NCBI GenBank assembly: GCA_012932865.1
Contig: SAXG01000065.1
Location: 62,001-126,000 of the forward strand
DNA: 64,000 nucleotides
Source of the DNA: Amylostereum areolatum
Lineage: Eukaryota; Basidiomycota; Agaricomycetes; Russulales; Stereaceae
Direction: 5' to 3'
How positions within the stretch are numbered: the first letter of the stretch is position 1; the number at the start of each line of letters is the position of its first letter. The translations under genes and the position numbers were made by a program. Below, piece by piece: positions 34,104-46,500 of this stretch. The notes under the pieces are model-generated. The model searched no databases and was not told the DNA's origin. It was given only the letters and a program-made list of their open reading frames with translations.

Positions 34104-36626
34104 ATGTTTCTACTCTTTGCGACGTGCGCTCTCTTTTCTGCGGCGGGATTGGTACACGGGGCTGGGATCAAAGACCTGCTGATACCCACCGTGCCATTTG
34201 CCGCGTCGTGCTTCTCCCTGCTCAACAATGTCACTCGGACCGTGGATGAATCTGCTTGCACAGCTGTCCAAGCCAACTACACGAACCGCTGTGAGTCATG
34301 TTACTTCTACGCGTCGAGACGCGTCTCATGCTCCGTTGTCGAATTTTAGTTTTGCGCGTCGCGGAACCGGGGGCGTACATGACCACGCAATGGGAAACCT
34401 GCCAGACATCCGGTGCAAAGTGTCTACTTGACGACGTGAACCCATCGGATCCCCTCGCATTCACTAGCGGGCTGCAGTGTAGTCAGGGCAGTGTCCCCCG
34501 CTCCTCGGTGCGTAATTTTGTTTCTTTTGCACCCTGCCGGCTTATTATCGATAAAGATTGCGGTCCAAACCCCAGAGGACGTGCGAGAGGCTATCGATTA
34601 TGCGGTATGCGAAGGGCTGCCTTTGGTGATCAAGAATACGGGAGTACGTCGACCTTATTCTAGAAAAACTCGCTTGAACTAACACCATATAAAGCACGAC
34701 TATAAAGGCCGTAGCAGCGCGCCGAACGCCCTCTCATTATGGGTGCGTCGCCTTCTGGTCATATGGGATCCTATGCTGACCGTTTCGGCTTGCCAAGACA
34801 CATAATCTTACGAACGTATGTCCTGTGTTCACCCCCGTGGCTTCTGACTCTGATTCTGGTCCATCCAGCTTTCATATAACCCATCGTTCGTTCCGGATGG
34901 CTGCACTAAACCTTACTCGGGCATCACTGCAGGCGTAAGGATTGTTAATTCAGACACGATGCGATGTTCTCATCCCTCGATATCAGGCCGGCGTAATATT
35001 CCGCGACTTTTACAATTTCGCTGGAGCCAACAATCTGACAGTCGTCGGGGGTGCGCATACGTTCTACCCATTGTGACCCCATTCTGAAAGAATTAGCAGG
35101 GAGCGACCCTACCGTTGGAGCGGTTGGCGGCTGGTTACAAGGCGGTGGACATGGCATGATCTCTAACACCTATGGCCTTGGTGCAGACCGTGTCGTACGT
35201 AACCGTATCTCTGATCTCCAGTTCTAACCAAACGTTTCGTCTACAGCTCCAGTTCCGCGTCGTGACGGCAAACGGCAAATATCTCACCGCGAATGAATGT
35301 CAAAACCAGGACCTCTTCTGGGCTCTTCGTGGAGGTCTGTCTTCCTTCTGCTCACCAGCCCGCCCATCTCACGTATATTTTGCAGGTGGCGGCGGTACTT
35401 TTGGTGTCGTTATGGAGGCGACGGTGCTCGCCGACCCCCAAGTGCCAATCCAGGTTGCCCTGGTCGCCTTCAACCCTCTTGCGAATAATACGAGAGCCGT
35501 GTGGGACCTTGTGCTAGAGAATCAACTCCAGTGGACCAAGGACGGCTGGGGAGGCCTGCTGAACAAGAAACAGGTACTGTACGTCAACCCCAAGCTGAAC
35601 TCGACAGCGGCCGCAGAATCAATTAAGGTTCGTACATCCATGACTTGTAAACGAGCATATCTGAGCTGACTGGTCGTATTCACAGGCCCTGTCGGATTTC
35701 GCAACGAGCCTCGGGAACCAGGCTCTGACAGTCCTGTTCACGGAGTTTCCATCTTACACGTCCTTCTTCAACGCGATAATCGCCCCCAACCCCGCCGTAA
35801 GCTCCCTGTATTTTTTCCCTCGACCGCACCTTCTCAAGGCGTGTTTCGTACCAGCCCATCGGCCAGAACGCTGCGCTTGCCTCGCGCCTCGTTCCGGCGT
35901 CAAACCTCGCTACGGCGGATTCGCGTGCAAGACTTCTCGATGCGTTGGTCTACGCCACTACGAACGTCAGCGACATCCGCATTTTCTCGACGACACCGTA
36001 CTCGCACCCCGGTCGCTCGCCCACCGCGACAGCGCTCACCGGGGCTTGGCGCGACTCGGTCTACCACGTCATCGTCAATAAGGTGTGGGAGTTCAATGCG
36101 ACCACGGCCGACATTCAAGGCGCGTATACGGATTTGACGGACGCCGTGGCGGGCTTGAGAGCGATTACACCGGACGCATCATATCAGGTTGGGTTCTTCC
36201 TTGACATCGGGGGAAAGGATGGCTTGCTAACGATATTGGACCATGATAGAACGAAGGCGACATCCACGAGCCGAACCATGAGGGTGTGTTTGTTCAGGTT
36301 CTTCTGATCGCGTTTTGACGTTGGGCGCTCACTTCGATGCATGGTGCGGTGCCCTTGCAGTGGCGTTCTGGGGTGACAATTACGCGCGGCTGCTGAACGT
36401 AAAGAACAAGTAGTGAGTATCAGATGGGCTGTGTGAGCGTGAATTCTTCCGGTGCTAACGGCAATATTGTCTCTGATCTATCAGTGACCCCGAGGGTATC
36501 TTCGAGTGCTGGCAATGCGGTGCGTCGTGCTCTGTCCTCGTGTGCGATCTGCTCCCGTTCTAAGACAGTGGCTGTTCTTTAGTTGGGTGGGATCCCAAGT
36601 CCGAGCGATATACATGCTATCCGTGA
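34104..36626 (+). CDS. Secreted FAD-linked oxidase (PCMH-type, berberine-bridge family)
   Basis: The start MFLLFATCALFSAAGLVHGA is a signal peptide. The PCMH FAD-binding domain follows: IAVQTPEDVREAIDYA, then VIKNTGHDYKGRSSAP, whose His in GHDY-GRS is the residue that covalently binds FAD in this family. Next are GAVGGWLQGGGHGMIS and YGLGADRV. No Cys stands where bicovalent BBE-type enzymes have theirs, so a single covalent link is expected. The C-terminal BBE segment is VAFWGDNYARLLNVKNKYDP, then FECWQCVGWDPKSERYTCYP and a stop at 36624. About twelve introns. Family members oxidise alcohols, sugars or alkaloid-like substrates with release of hydrogen peroxide. Substrate is unknown here. Confidence 0.88.
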
Positions 36627-36908
36627 TCTTCGCCTCCGCAGACTCCTCCTTCCTGCGACTCGCTCCTTGTTTGGGTTTTCCTTATTTATTGCAGACTAAC
36701 TTATTTCACTCTGGCTCTCCTCGTCTTTCCTTTATGTACCCACACTCGTTCACCTAATTATAATGAAGATTTTCTAATCATTACGGACAACACGAAACTT
36801 GCAGTTTTGAACTTCCAAGCTGCGATGCGATGCTACCAACATGATTCCCGTTTCATACAAACTACCAATCTATATTTCACAAGTGCTAGGTTGACAATTG
36901 TTTATTTA

Positions 36909-38059
36909 TTACTTAGCCTCCTCGGGCTTGACATACGGAGGGCGAGGAATGCGGAACATATCGCCAATGCGCCCGTACGTGATGTCGCCCAGGCGTGCGA
37001 CGGGCTTGAAGCGGACGGGATCGACGGTGCCATCGGCCGCGAGGACGTCCTTGCGGACGTGTATGTGCTTGACGAGGCCAAGGATTAAGATCGCGGTGAC
37101 AGCGCCGTTTGCGGGATGCTTGATCTCGATCGTATCGTATAGCTACGTAGGTGCGACGTCAGGGGAAGGGAGACCCAGTCAGGACAGGGGAAGACGATGT
37201 ACCTCGCATTCCATACTGAAAGCGGATTCTTTCACGAGAGCGGGCTTGACCTCCACCTAAGCAAGTCCAATTCAGCCGACAAGGTCAAGGTCAAGAAAGG
37301 GGGGGTGACATACTCCCGGAGCCCTGGTCAATCCGCTCGCCTCCCACTCATTGAACTCGGGGGGCGCGTCGATCGAGGTACCATTCGCCCCCTCGATGAA
37401 GGCCTCGCTGATGATGTTCACCGTGAACTCTTTCGTTTCGCGAATGTTTCTCGGGGTGTCCTTGGTTTTCGGGACGTTCGCGCACGAAATTGAGATGATG
37501 GGCGGGGATGCGGAAACCTGCGGAATTTGCGCAGGGCAAACTATACGTCAGGGCCAGGCGCAGCTTAGACGAGAAAGCAGCAAAAAGTACCTGGTTGAAC
37601 CAGCTACAACCCAAATCCATAGAGGGGCGGCAGGGAGGAGAGACGGACAGAAAACGTCAATATTCAATATATTGGACATTTGACCCTGGGCTGCGACGGA
37701 TATTGCGGCGGGCTAAGCTTTAAGCTTACCTGAAAGGCGCAAGATTCTCGTGCCCATCGGCAGAGATGGTGGACACAAAGGCGATGGGTCGGGGGACGAT
37801 GCCGCTGATCATGAGCCCGTACAGTTTCCTGCGCAATGGACATGTAAGCGCGATCGTACTGGATAGATATAAAGCAGATGAACCAAGGATTCTCTGTGGC
37901 CGCGTTGATGACCTGCCAACCCTCCTTCTCGCCGTCAAGCCACTCCTGGCCATGGGTGGACTCGTTTATGGGCTGGGGGGACTTCCAAGCCGGGTTGGGG
38001 GAAGCGGTGAACTTGGGGGCAAAAGACGCGTCGAAGGTGGGGAGATCGGACTCGGACAT
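36909..38059 (-). CDS. Flavin-reductase-like FMN-binding protein, copy 1
   Basis: The start MSESDLPTFDASFAPKFTAS leads to WLDGEKEGWQVINAATENP, KLYGLMISGIVPRPIAFVST and ISADGHENLAPF. After an intron come PPIISISCANVPKTKDT, EFTVNIISEAFIEGANGTSI, ESAFSMECE and HIHVRKDVLAADGTVDP, with a C terminus PRPPYVKPEEAK. This is the split-barrel flavin reductase-like fold (DUF447-type relatives), a soluble FMN-binding oxidoreductase whose fungal roles are mostly unknown. Exons join in frame. A paralogue with the same block order lies at 41560-42630. The two flank the acyl-CoA oxidase-like gene, both on the minus strand. Confidence 0.82.
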
Positions 38060-38113
38060 GATGGACGCGTGAACGATCAGATACGATGAAGGTCGATGGG
38101 GAAGATGGTCGAG

Positions 38114-38119
38114 TTTATA
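38114..38119 (-). promoter_or_regulatory. TATA box of flavin-reductase-like copy 1
   Basis: Minus-strand TATAAA lies about 55 bp upstream of the ATG at 38059, in line with the paralogue's arrangement. Confidence 0.5.
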
Positions 38120-38840
38120 TGAAGCCCTGAGGAAGCCCTTCGGATGACCAGCTATGTAACACCACTTGCAAGTTGCGTCGGGTGGTGGAAGACGGTGGTG
38201 GAAATCTGTTGCGGTTGCCAGTTTGTAAGGGCGCGGTAGAGCAATCAGGATGACGAGGTGCGTTTGAGGTCATGCCAGGTCAGGCGAGCCCCAGCCTCGG
38301 GGATCGTCTCGGCGAGCGGGATGAGATCGTGCCTAGGTCCGGGCCTCCATCAACTCTGATCTCAGTGATCTGATCGTCGCTCAAAAATGCAATTAACTTG
38401 CGCCGAATACACGGTTCTTCCTCCCCTCCTCCTGCAACCGCATCGCCTTCTTTTTTATACAGTGCGCATATCGACGGGTTCCATGAGAATTTGTCAAAGA
38501 TATCTTCTCATGCATTTCGCTTGGGACACACAGCAACTGTAGCTTGACGCTCGGCATGACAGAGCTCCCACCGCCTCTCAACATCAACGTTGCAAATATT
38601 CGGCCCACATGCCTCGGTTGCCCTTAGACCCTCAAGATAGTTGCATACATCCAGATCCTCTTTCCCCCCCAGGACATCGGATCATTTCCTCAGATTTTCC
38701 CCGTTTGATGGGCCCAGTCCCTATTGCTTTCTCCGTTCTCGACAAACGCGCTCTCTTGTACCATTCATCCAAGTTATTTAGCTTACCCCCTCGCAAGATT
38801 CACCCTGACTTCGCGTCTATCCCTGTCCAACTCGCACCCC
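38120..38840. other. Divergent intergenic region
   Basis: About 720 bp between flavin-reductase-like copy 1 and the acyl-CoA oxidase-like gene. It is CT-rich near 38620-38840, as expected of a leader. No independent gene was recognised. Confidence 0.5.
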
Positions 38841-40914
38841 ATGGCCACACAGCAGACTCTCCTTCCACCTGTCCGCAGGTCGGCGCTTTCTAACCAGCCC
38901 ACTTCCTCCACTTCAGCCTCGCTCTTCGATGCCACTCTCTTACGCGCCTACCCATTCACTTCCGCGCAACATCTTCCTAAATCGGAGCAGGCGCGAGTCT
39001 CCTACGAGAGAGCGAAAGCAATCGCCCTTGCCGCAGGTGCGTCCCCCTGTCTGTCTCCCTCTGGTTTCTAGGTACTGACGTATGTCTTGGCATAAGACTT
39101 GGAACTCGAGGACATTGCATTTCTCCGTCAGAAATTCTGGGATCTGCACATACATCCCGTTGCGGCCAGTCGACGGCGCCGCGACGACCCTGCTCACCTA
39201 TCCAGTACAATCTCGTCATCGGAACGTTGACGCAGTATGCACCCAGACAGCCAGACCTTCTGCCCCTCATGCATGATCTCCTCAAATACCGCAAGATTGG
39301 TCAATTCCTCCTCACCGAACGTGGTCATGGCCTGGATGCAGAGAACTTGGAGACGACCGCAACCTTACTTCCATCGGGGGAATTCATCCTTCATTCGCCT
39401 TGTGAACCGTCCGCCAAGTGAGTGCTGCCTTTGTTCTACGAGTTTGGCATCCAATCTGACGCGTCCTGGTACTAGATACATGCCTCCAACGGTACCAATG
39501 GGTACCCCCACCGTCGGCCTCGTGTTCGCTCAGCTCATGGTCAACGGCGTCTCCCATGGGATCCGACCTTTCGTTGTCGACCTCAATGACGGTGTAAACA
39601 TGAGTCCGGGTATCACTGCAAAGTGCGTTATCAATCCATGCCTTATTTCTTCGCAGGGCTCATCATCCCTTGCCAGGCTTCTACCTCTCCGAGGCGGTTC
39701 AAACCCTGTCAACCATGCCCTGACTTCCTTCAACAACGTCCGCCTCCCCCACACCGCACTCCTCGGCTCTCTCCAGAAATCCACGAACCCGAATGAGGAT
39801 TTCCGGCGCGCCATCTGGCGCGTTGCCGTTGGCTCCCTCGCGCTCGGCACCATGGGCACCTGCTACGCTGGAGGTATACTCCACCATCGGACTGCAATAT
39901 TCACTCCGAAGAACCGTGACGGGGCCCAAGGGCGCACCGCCGACACCCATCTTCTCGTTCCGGAACACAACAGATACCTGTTCCTGACTACGACAGGCAG
40001 CAGGCGTATGTCGCGCGCGCGCTCTCGCGGTGGTCGACGGCCTTCTTCTCGAACAACGACATCGACCCGCGGGTCCGACATGGCGTCGCAGCGTGCGTGA
40101 AGGCCACCATCACTCAACACTTCGCAAGGCAGCTTCCATCGCTGTGTCGGACAGATGTGGAGCGCAGGGCTTGTTCGGTGACAACCAGATGTCGCGGCTC
40201 TTTGTATGTTCCGGTTTCACTCTTTGGTCATGGTCGATTTTGACCATGTTCTACAGAGCGAAATGCGGGGTATTGCTATCGCCGAGGGTGACATTCTCGC
40301 GCTTTCCATCCGTGAGTTTGCGTTGTAGACCTATGCTCGCCTCCGCTGACTGTTTTACTGGTCAGGTCTCGCCACCGAAATTGTTCTCGGCCGGTACGCG
40401 ATGCCGCCACCAGTGGAATCCGAAAGCCTCCTCGCGCGTCATGAAGCTTCGATCCAGGCCGAGCTGAAGGAAATCATGTTCAGTGCATCCAACCGCCGTG
40501 GGTCCGAGGTCAACCGCCGCATCCTCCCCCGCTGCCAGGCCTTTCGTGGAGGCCATCGGCCACCGCATGGCGTACGACGCTGCGCGTGCGGCTGGCGTCA
40601 TGCCCGCTCTGGTCGATCTGTACGTTGCGAGCGTGGTCAAGTTCGACGCGTGCTGGTACGCAGAGGAGGGCGGCCTCGGAAGGAAGGCGCAGTTGGAGAT
40701 GGAGGAGCGCGCGCTTGACGGGGTGTTGCCCCACATCGAGCGGCTCGTCGACGAGCTGAACGTGAAGCCGTACGTGACGGCACCGATCGTGACGGACGGC
40801 GCGTGGGACCTGTTCGTGCAGGGTTTGAAAACGTTCGAGGGCCCCTCGGTCGGCGCTGCTCCCGTAGTCAAGCAGGAAGTAGTTGGGCTGGGTAGGGTGT
40901 CCGCGCGATTGTGA
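38841..40914 (+). CDS. Acyl-CoA oxidase-like peroxisomal flavoenzyme, frame-broken in this sequence
   Basis: ATG 38841 gives MATQQTLLPPVRRSALSNQP. Downstream blocks are typical of acyl-CoA oxidases: GTLTQYAPRQPDLLPLMHDL, GQFLLTERGHGLDAENLETT, GVSHGIRPFVVDLNDGV, MSPGITAK, FNNVRLPHTALLG, VAVGSLALGTMG, QYSLRRTVTGPKGAPPTP, SDRCGAQGLFGDNQM, RGIAIAEGDILALSI and YDAARAAGVMPALVDLYV. The last three residues are ARL, which fits the peroxisomal PTS1 rule. The enzyme would catalyse the first, peroxide-forming step of peroxisomal beta-oxidation. The frame changes at least six times by one base (near 39175, 39205, 39871, 39980, 40122, 40545), five of them extra bases. All blocks are otherwise well conserved, so sequence errors are more likely than decay. 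Confidence 0.78.
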
Positions 40915-41559
40915 TCCTTACTATCTTCTTCTATATTCGTTTGGATACCTCATGCCTCTGCTTTTTCTGACACTGTCGGCATAGCCCGCCGTTCCCCCAC
41001 ACGCTCCCTTTTATCGTATTCCGTTCGAGTTGGTGATTCTAACTGCTATTGACATGGACCGACGCTCTCTCCCCTCTTGTATTACATTAACTTATCCGCT
41101 ATGTCTTCCCTCTCCTTGTTCTTCTTCCCCGGCGACGCTCGCTCTGTTTTTCTGTTGTGTCTTTCTCGCGAGCTGGGCTTCGATCGTATGGACGCGTCCT
41201 GTTTTCACTTTTCATCTCTGGTACATATTGACCTTATATCCTGTTGTATCTACTACTACATACTCTTTGCCGGCAAACCCTATACATATTGTTAATCTCA
41301 GGATGAACCGCCGCCTTATGCGTTTGCGTCCGCGGCGTTGGCCTTTGGCGTGGAAGAGGTGTCGTTCGTTAGGTGAGCGTAAATCCTCTATGATGTCCAC
41401 TCGGTGTGATTGGCGTTCTGATCAAGAAACGGTCGAATTCACAAGTGCTTGGCATAAGATGCTGTATGTATATACACATCTTTTCGACAGCAAGAGGACA
41501 CGACACCTTGGATCCACCGAAGGCTCGTCTGGGGAAGGGCATAACGCCGTGTCACAACA

Positions 41560-42630
41560 TTATACGTTCGCACTCTCGTTCCACAGGGGCCGTGGCAGCC
41601 GGAACCCATCCCCCAGCCTCGCATACGACGTATCGCCCAGCCTGCTCACCGGCTTGAGCAGCGCGGGATCCACAGTGCCATTTTCGTTCAAGACGTCCTT
41701 CCGCACGTGGATGTATTTGACATGCCCGAGGATGATCGTCGTCGTAGTAAGGCCACTCTCGGGGTGTTTGAGGTCGAGGGATTGATAGAGCTGCAAAGGA
41801 GCGAGGGCGTTAGATGACGATGAGAACGACTAGGAAGGAAACGTACCTCGCATTCCATGCTGAATGCGCTTTCCTTGACGCGCGCAGGCTTGACATGGTG
41901 CTGCACAGGAGATACAATGAGGCTTAGGGTGGGTGGAAAGATATATGTAGGGCGTGAACGTACGCTAGGAGCAGGCGTAAGACCGCTGAGGGACCACTCG
42001 CTGACATTGGACGGCGCATCGATCGAGCAATAGTTCGCGTTCTGAACGAAAGCCTCGCTGATGATGCTTACGGTGAACTGCTTCGATGATTGAATGTTGA
42101 GTGCGGTATCTTTAACCCGGTTCGTCGCGTGCATGCAGGACACGGAGACGAGGGGCGGATTGGCGCTTAGCTGCATTGGAGGGTAGATACGAGCATGCGC
42201 CAAGTGGGAGGGAATGGCTGACCATGTTGAACCAACTGAAAGCACAATAATCATTTACACGTCGAGAAGTGGGGAAAGGACGACTACCCGTACCTGAATG
42301 GTGCTAGGTTTCGCGGTGCCGTCTTCGGATAAGGAGGATACGAACGCGATGGGACGTGGGACAATGCCGCTGATCATAAGGCTATAGACACTCCTAGGAG
42401 TAGCGAGGTCATATTAGATGCGGGCGATGCGTAAGAAAGAAGCAAACGCACCGTGTATTTTCTACCGAGGTGTCCACAAGCTTCCATCCCTCCTTTTCTC
42501 CATCTAACCATGCCTTTCCTTCCGATGTTGAGTCTACCGGCTGTCCCGGGATCCATTCAGCGACTGGAGGAGCCGTGTAATTGAGAGAGGCGACGGGATT
42601 GAAGGGTGGGAGATCGTTGGGCTGGGACAT
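41560..42630 (-). CDS. Flavin-reductase-like FMN-binding protein, copy 2
   Basis: The start MSQPNDLPPFNPVASLNYTA continues to WLDGEKEGWKLVDTSVENT, then SLMISGIVPRPIAFVSSLSE, NPPLVSVSCMHATNRVKDT, FTVSIISEAFVQNANYCSID, WSLSGLTPAPS, ESAFSMECE, IILGHVKYIHVRKDVLNENG and a C terminus LPRPLWNESANV. The block order matches copy 1 at 36909-38059, with moderate divergence, indicating an older duplication. It is a soluble split-barrel flavoprotein whose substrate is unknown. It ends about 650 bp after the acyl-CoA oxidase-like gene, to which it is convergent. Confidence 0.82.
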
Positions 42631-42673
42631 GGTCAGTGGGAGTGTGGGCAAAAGATGGATGCAACTGCTAAGG

Positions 42674-42681
42674 TTTATATA
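42674..42681 (-). promoter_or_regulatory. TATA box of flavin-reductase-like copy 2
   Basis: Minus-strand TATATAAA lies 44 bp upstream of the ATG at 42630. This is the strongest TATA match in the window. Confidence 0.55.
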
Positions 42682-43548
42682 CAGTTCAGCGATATCGGAC
42701 CGGAGCGTGTCAGATGGATCACATTCTGGAAGGCGGTAGCGTATGGGAAACGCAAGGGTTAATACCCATGCTGGCATTCGCTTCTCGTCCATGAGGTCCT
42801 GCGATAGGTTATGTAGGAAATCCGTGAGGATTTTGACCTGCATGGCCTATGCATCAGTGGCTATCATACCAGCGGGGTTGACGATACGCACAGTAGCACC
42901 CTGTAAGCTCTAAATAGTTAAACACGAGCATAATAGCCTCGTGCGTCGCTGGCACGATTGTCATCCCTCGCCAGGCATGATTGCAGTGTCGAGGGAAGTG
43001 AAAGAGACATTGTCAGAGGAAAGAGGGCAAGGCAAACAAGGACGATCAATTCTGCAGGCATATAGATACATGAAGAGAACAAGTGCTGCGTTATTGGCTC
43101 CATGGAGCGAGACCTAAAAAGAGAAGAGAGACATGAGAATTATGTTCGACGTTCGGATGAAGGATGGAATGGGAATCTCAGAGGAAAAAAAATATCGTCA
43201 ACCTCCGCTGTCTCACGAGCAGGTCGTACTCATTATAAATCAGATTTGGAACATCTTCGACACGCGCGAACGCAAGGACAAGCAAAAGAATCTGAAAGAC
43301 CCACCGGCAGAAGACAGAGAAGAAGGAAAGAGAAGAGCGGAAAGAGATGGGAGACGGAAGAGAAAGTTTTCGACTCGGACTGGTTTAGAAGGGAGCGGGG
43401 TTTGCCGGAAACGCCATCACGTGGCAAGACGCGTTGCCGGAAACCCACGTTTCTCACGGTTCGTTTCCGAACTGAACCTTCTCGACGCTGTCCTCGCCGC
43501 CGCCCACGCCGACCTCAACGACCGCCGACGCCCCACACTTATACCATC
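42682..43548. other. Divergent intergenic region; basic open frame upstream of kinesin
   Basis: From 43102 an open frame of 149 codons runs in phase into the kinesin start at 43549. It is very Lys/Arg-rich, lacks a conserved motif and probably reflects A/G-rich leader sequence. No other gene is supported here. Confidence 0.45.
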
Positions 43549-46500
43549 ATGTCCTCGAGCTCAACGTCAAGCACCACCAAGTTACCCCGTACCATGCCAT
43601 TCACCCCAAAGCGGCCACCCTCATCCCTAGACTCTCGTCCAGCCTCGTCTCTAGGCATACCTTCGGCCAAGAAATACAAGTCCGCACTTTCCGCAGAAGC
43701 ACGCGCTCGATCTACGACCAAGACGAAACCGCCCGCTTTACTTCCCGTCCCCTCTACGCCTTCGCACAGTCGTCCAAAGACTCCAAGCACACCAAGCCGC
43801 GATGTGGACGAAAGCCTCATGGACGCTCGAAGCGAGATGGACGTCAGCAGGGTAGATCCCGAGGAGGTGCTCATTGACTACCAGAATGTGGAAGCGGCCG
43901 ATATATCGGCCGAGATCGACCTAGCAGCGCTAGGGGTGGACCATGGCAAAGAGGACAAGGTTCTCGTCTCCATCAGGTAGGTGCACGAGCATCCCATATT
44001 TCGTGTTTATGAACACGGTGTCCAAACTGCGCTTCGTCTGCCTATCACGCCGGAGGCCGCATCCGATACTATCGGCACCATCGACTCTGCTTATATCTTT
44101 CCATCCCGGTATCGTTGAACACACATCTCACATCGTTGTCCCAGAATTCGGCCCACGGAAGCAGAAACAGCATGGGACGCAACAAGTCGAGATAACAGGA
44201 CCATCAAACTTCAACCACACTACCACAAGAACTCGGGCGCCTCTCCTCCAGAGTTCGTTTTTGACGAGATCCTGACTGGCTCAGAGAACAAAGCCCGTCT
44301 ACAACGCCGTCGCTCGCGGCCATGTTCTCGCCGCGATGGAAGGCTATAATGCGGTCATCTTTGCGTACGGCCAGACAGCCTCTGGCAAGACATTTACCCT
44401 TGTACGCATTTCGTTTGGTTTTCGCAAGCTCTCTGGACCTGACCGTGCCATACGCATAGTCCTGGCGACGAAGAGGAGCCTGGTATCATTCCCCGCGCAC
44501 TCAAAGACGTCTTTGCCCACATCAGACGCACGCCATCGCGCGAATACCTTCTCCGCGTATCCTATCTCGGAGATATACAACGAAACTATCCACGACTTGC
44601 TCGCACCACCATCTACGCGGGCCACACAACCTGTCCAGCTCCAGGGCTCCGGCTCGAACGTGACGATGAGCCCGCTTCGCGAGGAAGTGGTGACGAGTTT
44701 GAAGGGTGTGCACGCCGTGCTTGAGCGCGGATGGGGAGCGCGGCGGACGGCGAGCACGGACTGGAACGAGCGGAGTAGTCGCAGTCACAGTGTGTTCCGC
44801 GTCGTCATCGAGAGCAGGGAACGCGGCGATTCCGGCAGCACGAGCGGGAGACAAACACCGGGTTCGGGTGTACGCCCGCCAACACCCGGCGGCCCAAGAT
44901 TGCAATCCATTGGAGGGAGAAGCGTGCAGACATCGGTGCTCAGCTTGATCGATCTCGCGGGCTCGGAAAAGGCAACTTCGGACAAGGATAGGACTCGTGA
45001 GGGCAAGTACATCAATACCAGGTGCGCTCCCGTCTTATTGGGAAATAAATACGCGATAATGACCGCGCATATAGCCTGCTCACACTCGGATCGGTCATCG
45101 GTACTCTCGCGGACAATGCAGCCAAGGGCAAGAGGTAAACCCTTCGCGGAAAGCCCAAAGCAGACGCGCTGACGATGCTGTAGCGATCACGTCCCGTACC
45201 GAAACTCAAAGCTAACACGGATGCTGCAACCCTCGCTCTCGGGCGATGCTCGCATATCCGTCATTTGCACAATTAACCCCGACACAAACGCTGTGGCTGA
45301 ATCAACGAGTACATTGCTCTTCGCGCAGCGCATTAAGAAGGTGCAGGTGGGTGCAACGTTTCCGATGTAAAGGTTAATTTTGCGCGGGCTGACGCCGATC
45401 TTTCCTGCAGCTGAACGCGAAGAAGAAAGAGGTCGTGGATACCGATGCGCTACTAGAGCGCTATAGGCAAGAAATCGAGGACCTCAAGAAGCGTCTGTCA
45501 GAGCGCGAGGCGGAAGGCACCCTCCAAATCGCGCAGACTATCTGCTCGGGAGGTTGGTCTCGGTTTATAACTCTTCGTCCAGTCGCTTCTTACACATGTG
45601 GTCCTGTAGCAATTGGATGAGTCCAAGGCCATGCGGGACCTCAATGCGCGCATACGCCAGTTGACCAAGCTAATTCTGACCAGTCAAACGGTCGGTGAGA
45701 ACAGGGGCGATGAGTCAAGACCGGTTAGCCCTATGAAGATCGACTTCGACATGTCCCCGTATCAGGTAAGGCTGTCTGCCGATCGCCCCACATATATGCC
45801 GAGTCTAATCATCACGTCTTTCTACAGCTTCAGCAAGAACTCCTCACCGCGCGACGGGAGATCGAGACGCAGGCGACACAAATTCTCTCTCTAGAGGCGG
45901 CGCTCCTTGCACGTCCCGCCATCCCTCCTGACGCTCCCGAAGGCGAAAAAGACAGACTGCTTGCAGACCAGGCGCGCACCATCCACGAGCTCGAGCTCGC
46001 GGTACGGGGATACGAGGATAACCTTGGTGCACCTTTGCGCGCCGTTCGCGAGGATGTCGAGCGGGAGTGGGAGGGTAAGGTGGAGGCGGAGCGCAAGATA
46101 CGGTTGGAGAAGGAGGCGTATACAGAGGAGCTCGTGAAGCAGCTGGAGAAGGAGAAGAAGGTAAAGTCCCTGTCTATCCCGTGTAGAAGGGAGGCTGACG
46201 AAAGCTCTCGTAGATGAGAATGCAGCTAGAGGACGAACGACGTGCCCTTGCCGCATTCGTCACCCGTTTCGACTCGCTCACCAGCGCGCCGCCGACTCTC
46301 CCACTTATGCCCACCCCGGGCGGCGCGCAAGCTGCCTTCGCCGAACGCCAACAACAGCGCCAACGAAATCTATCCCGGCTCAACAGCAGCCTAGGTGTCG
46401 TAGAAGAGCGCGAATCCGATTCACCGTTCAAGCTTGTGGGCGCAGGTGGCCCAAGTTTGCTCGAGGAGCAGATGCAATGGGAGGACGAGGAAAGCTTCGA

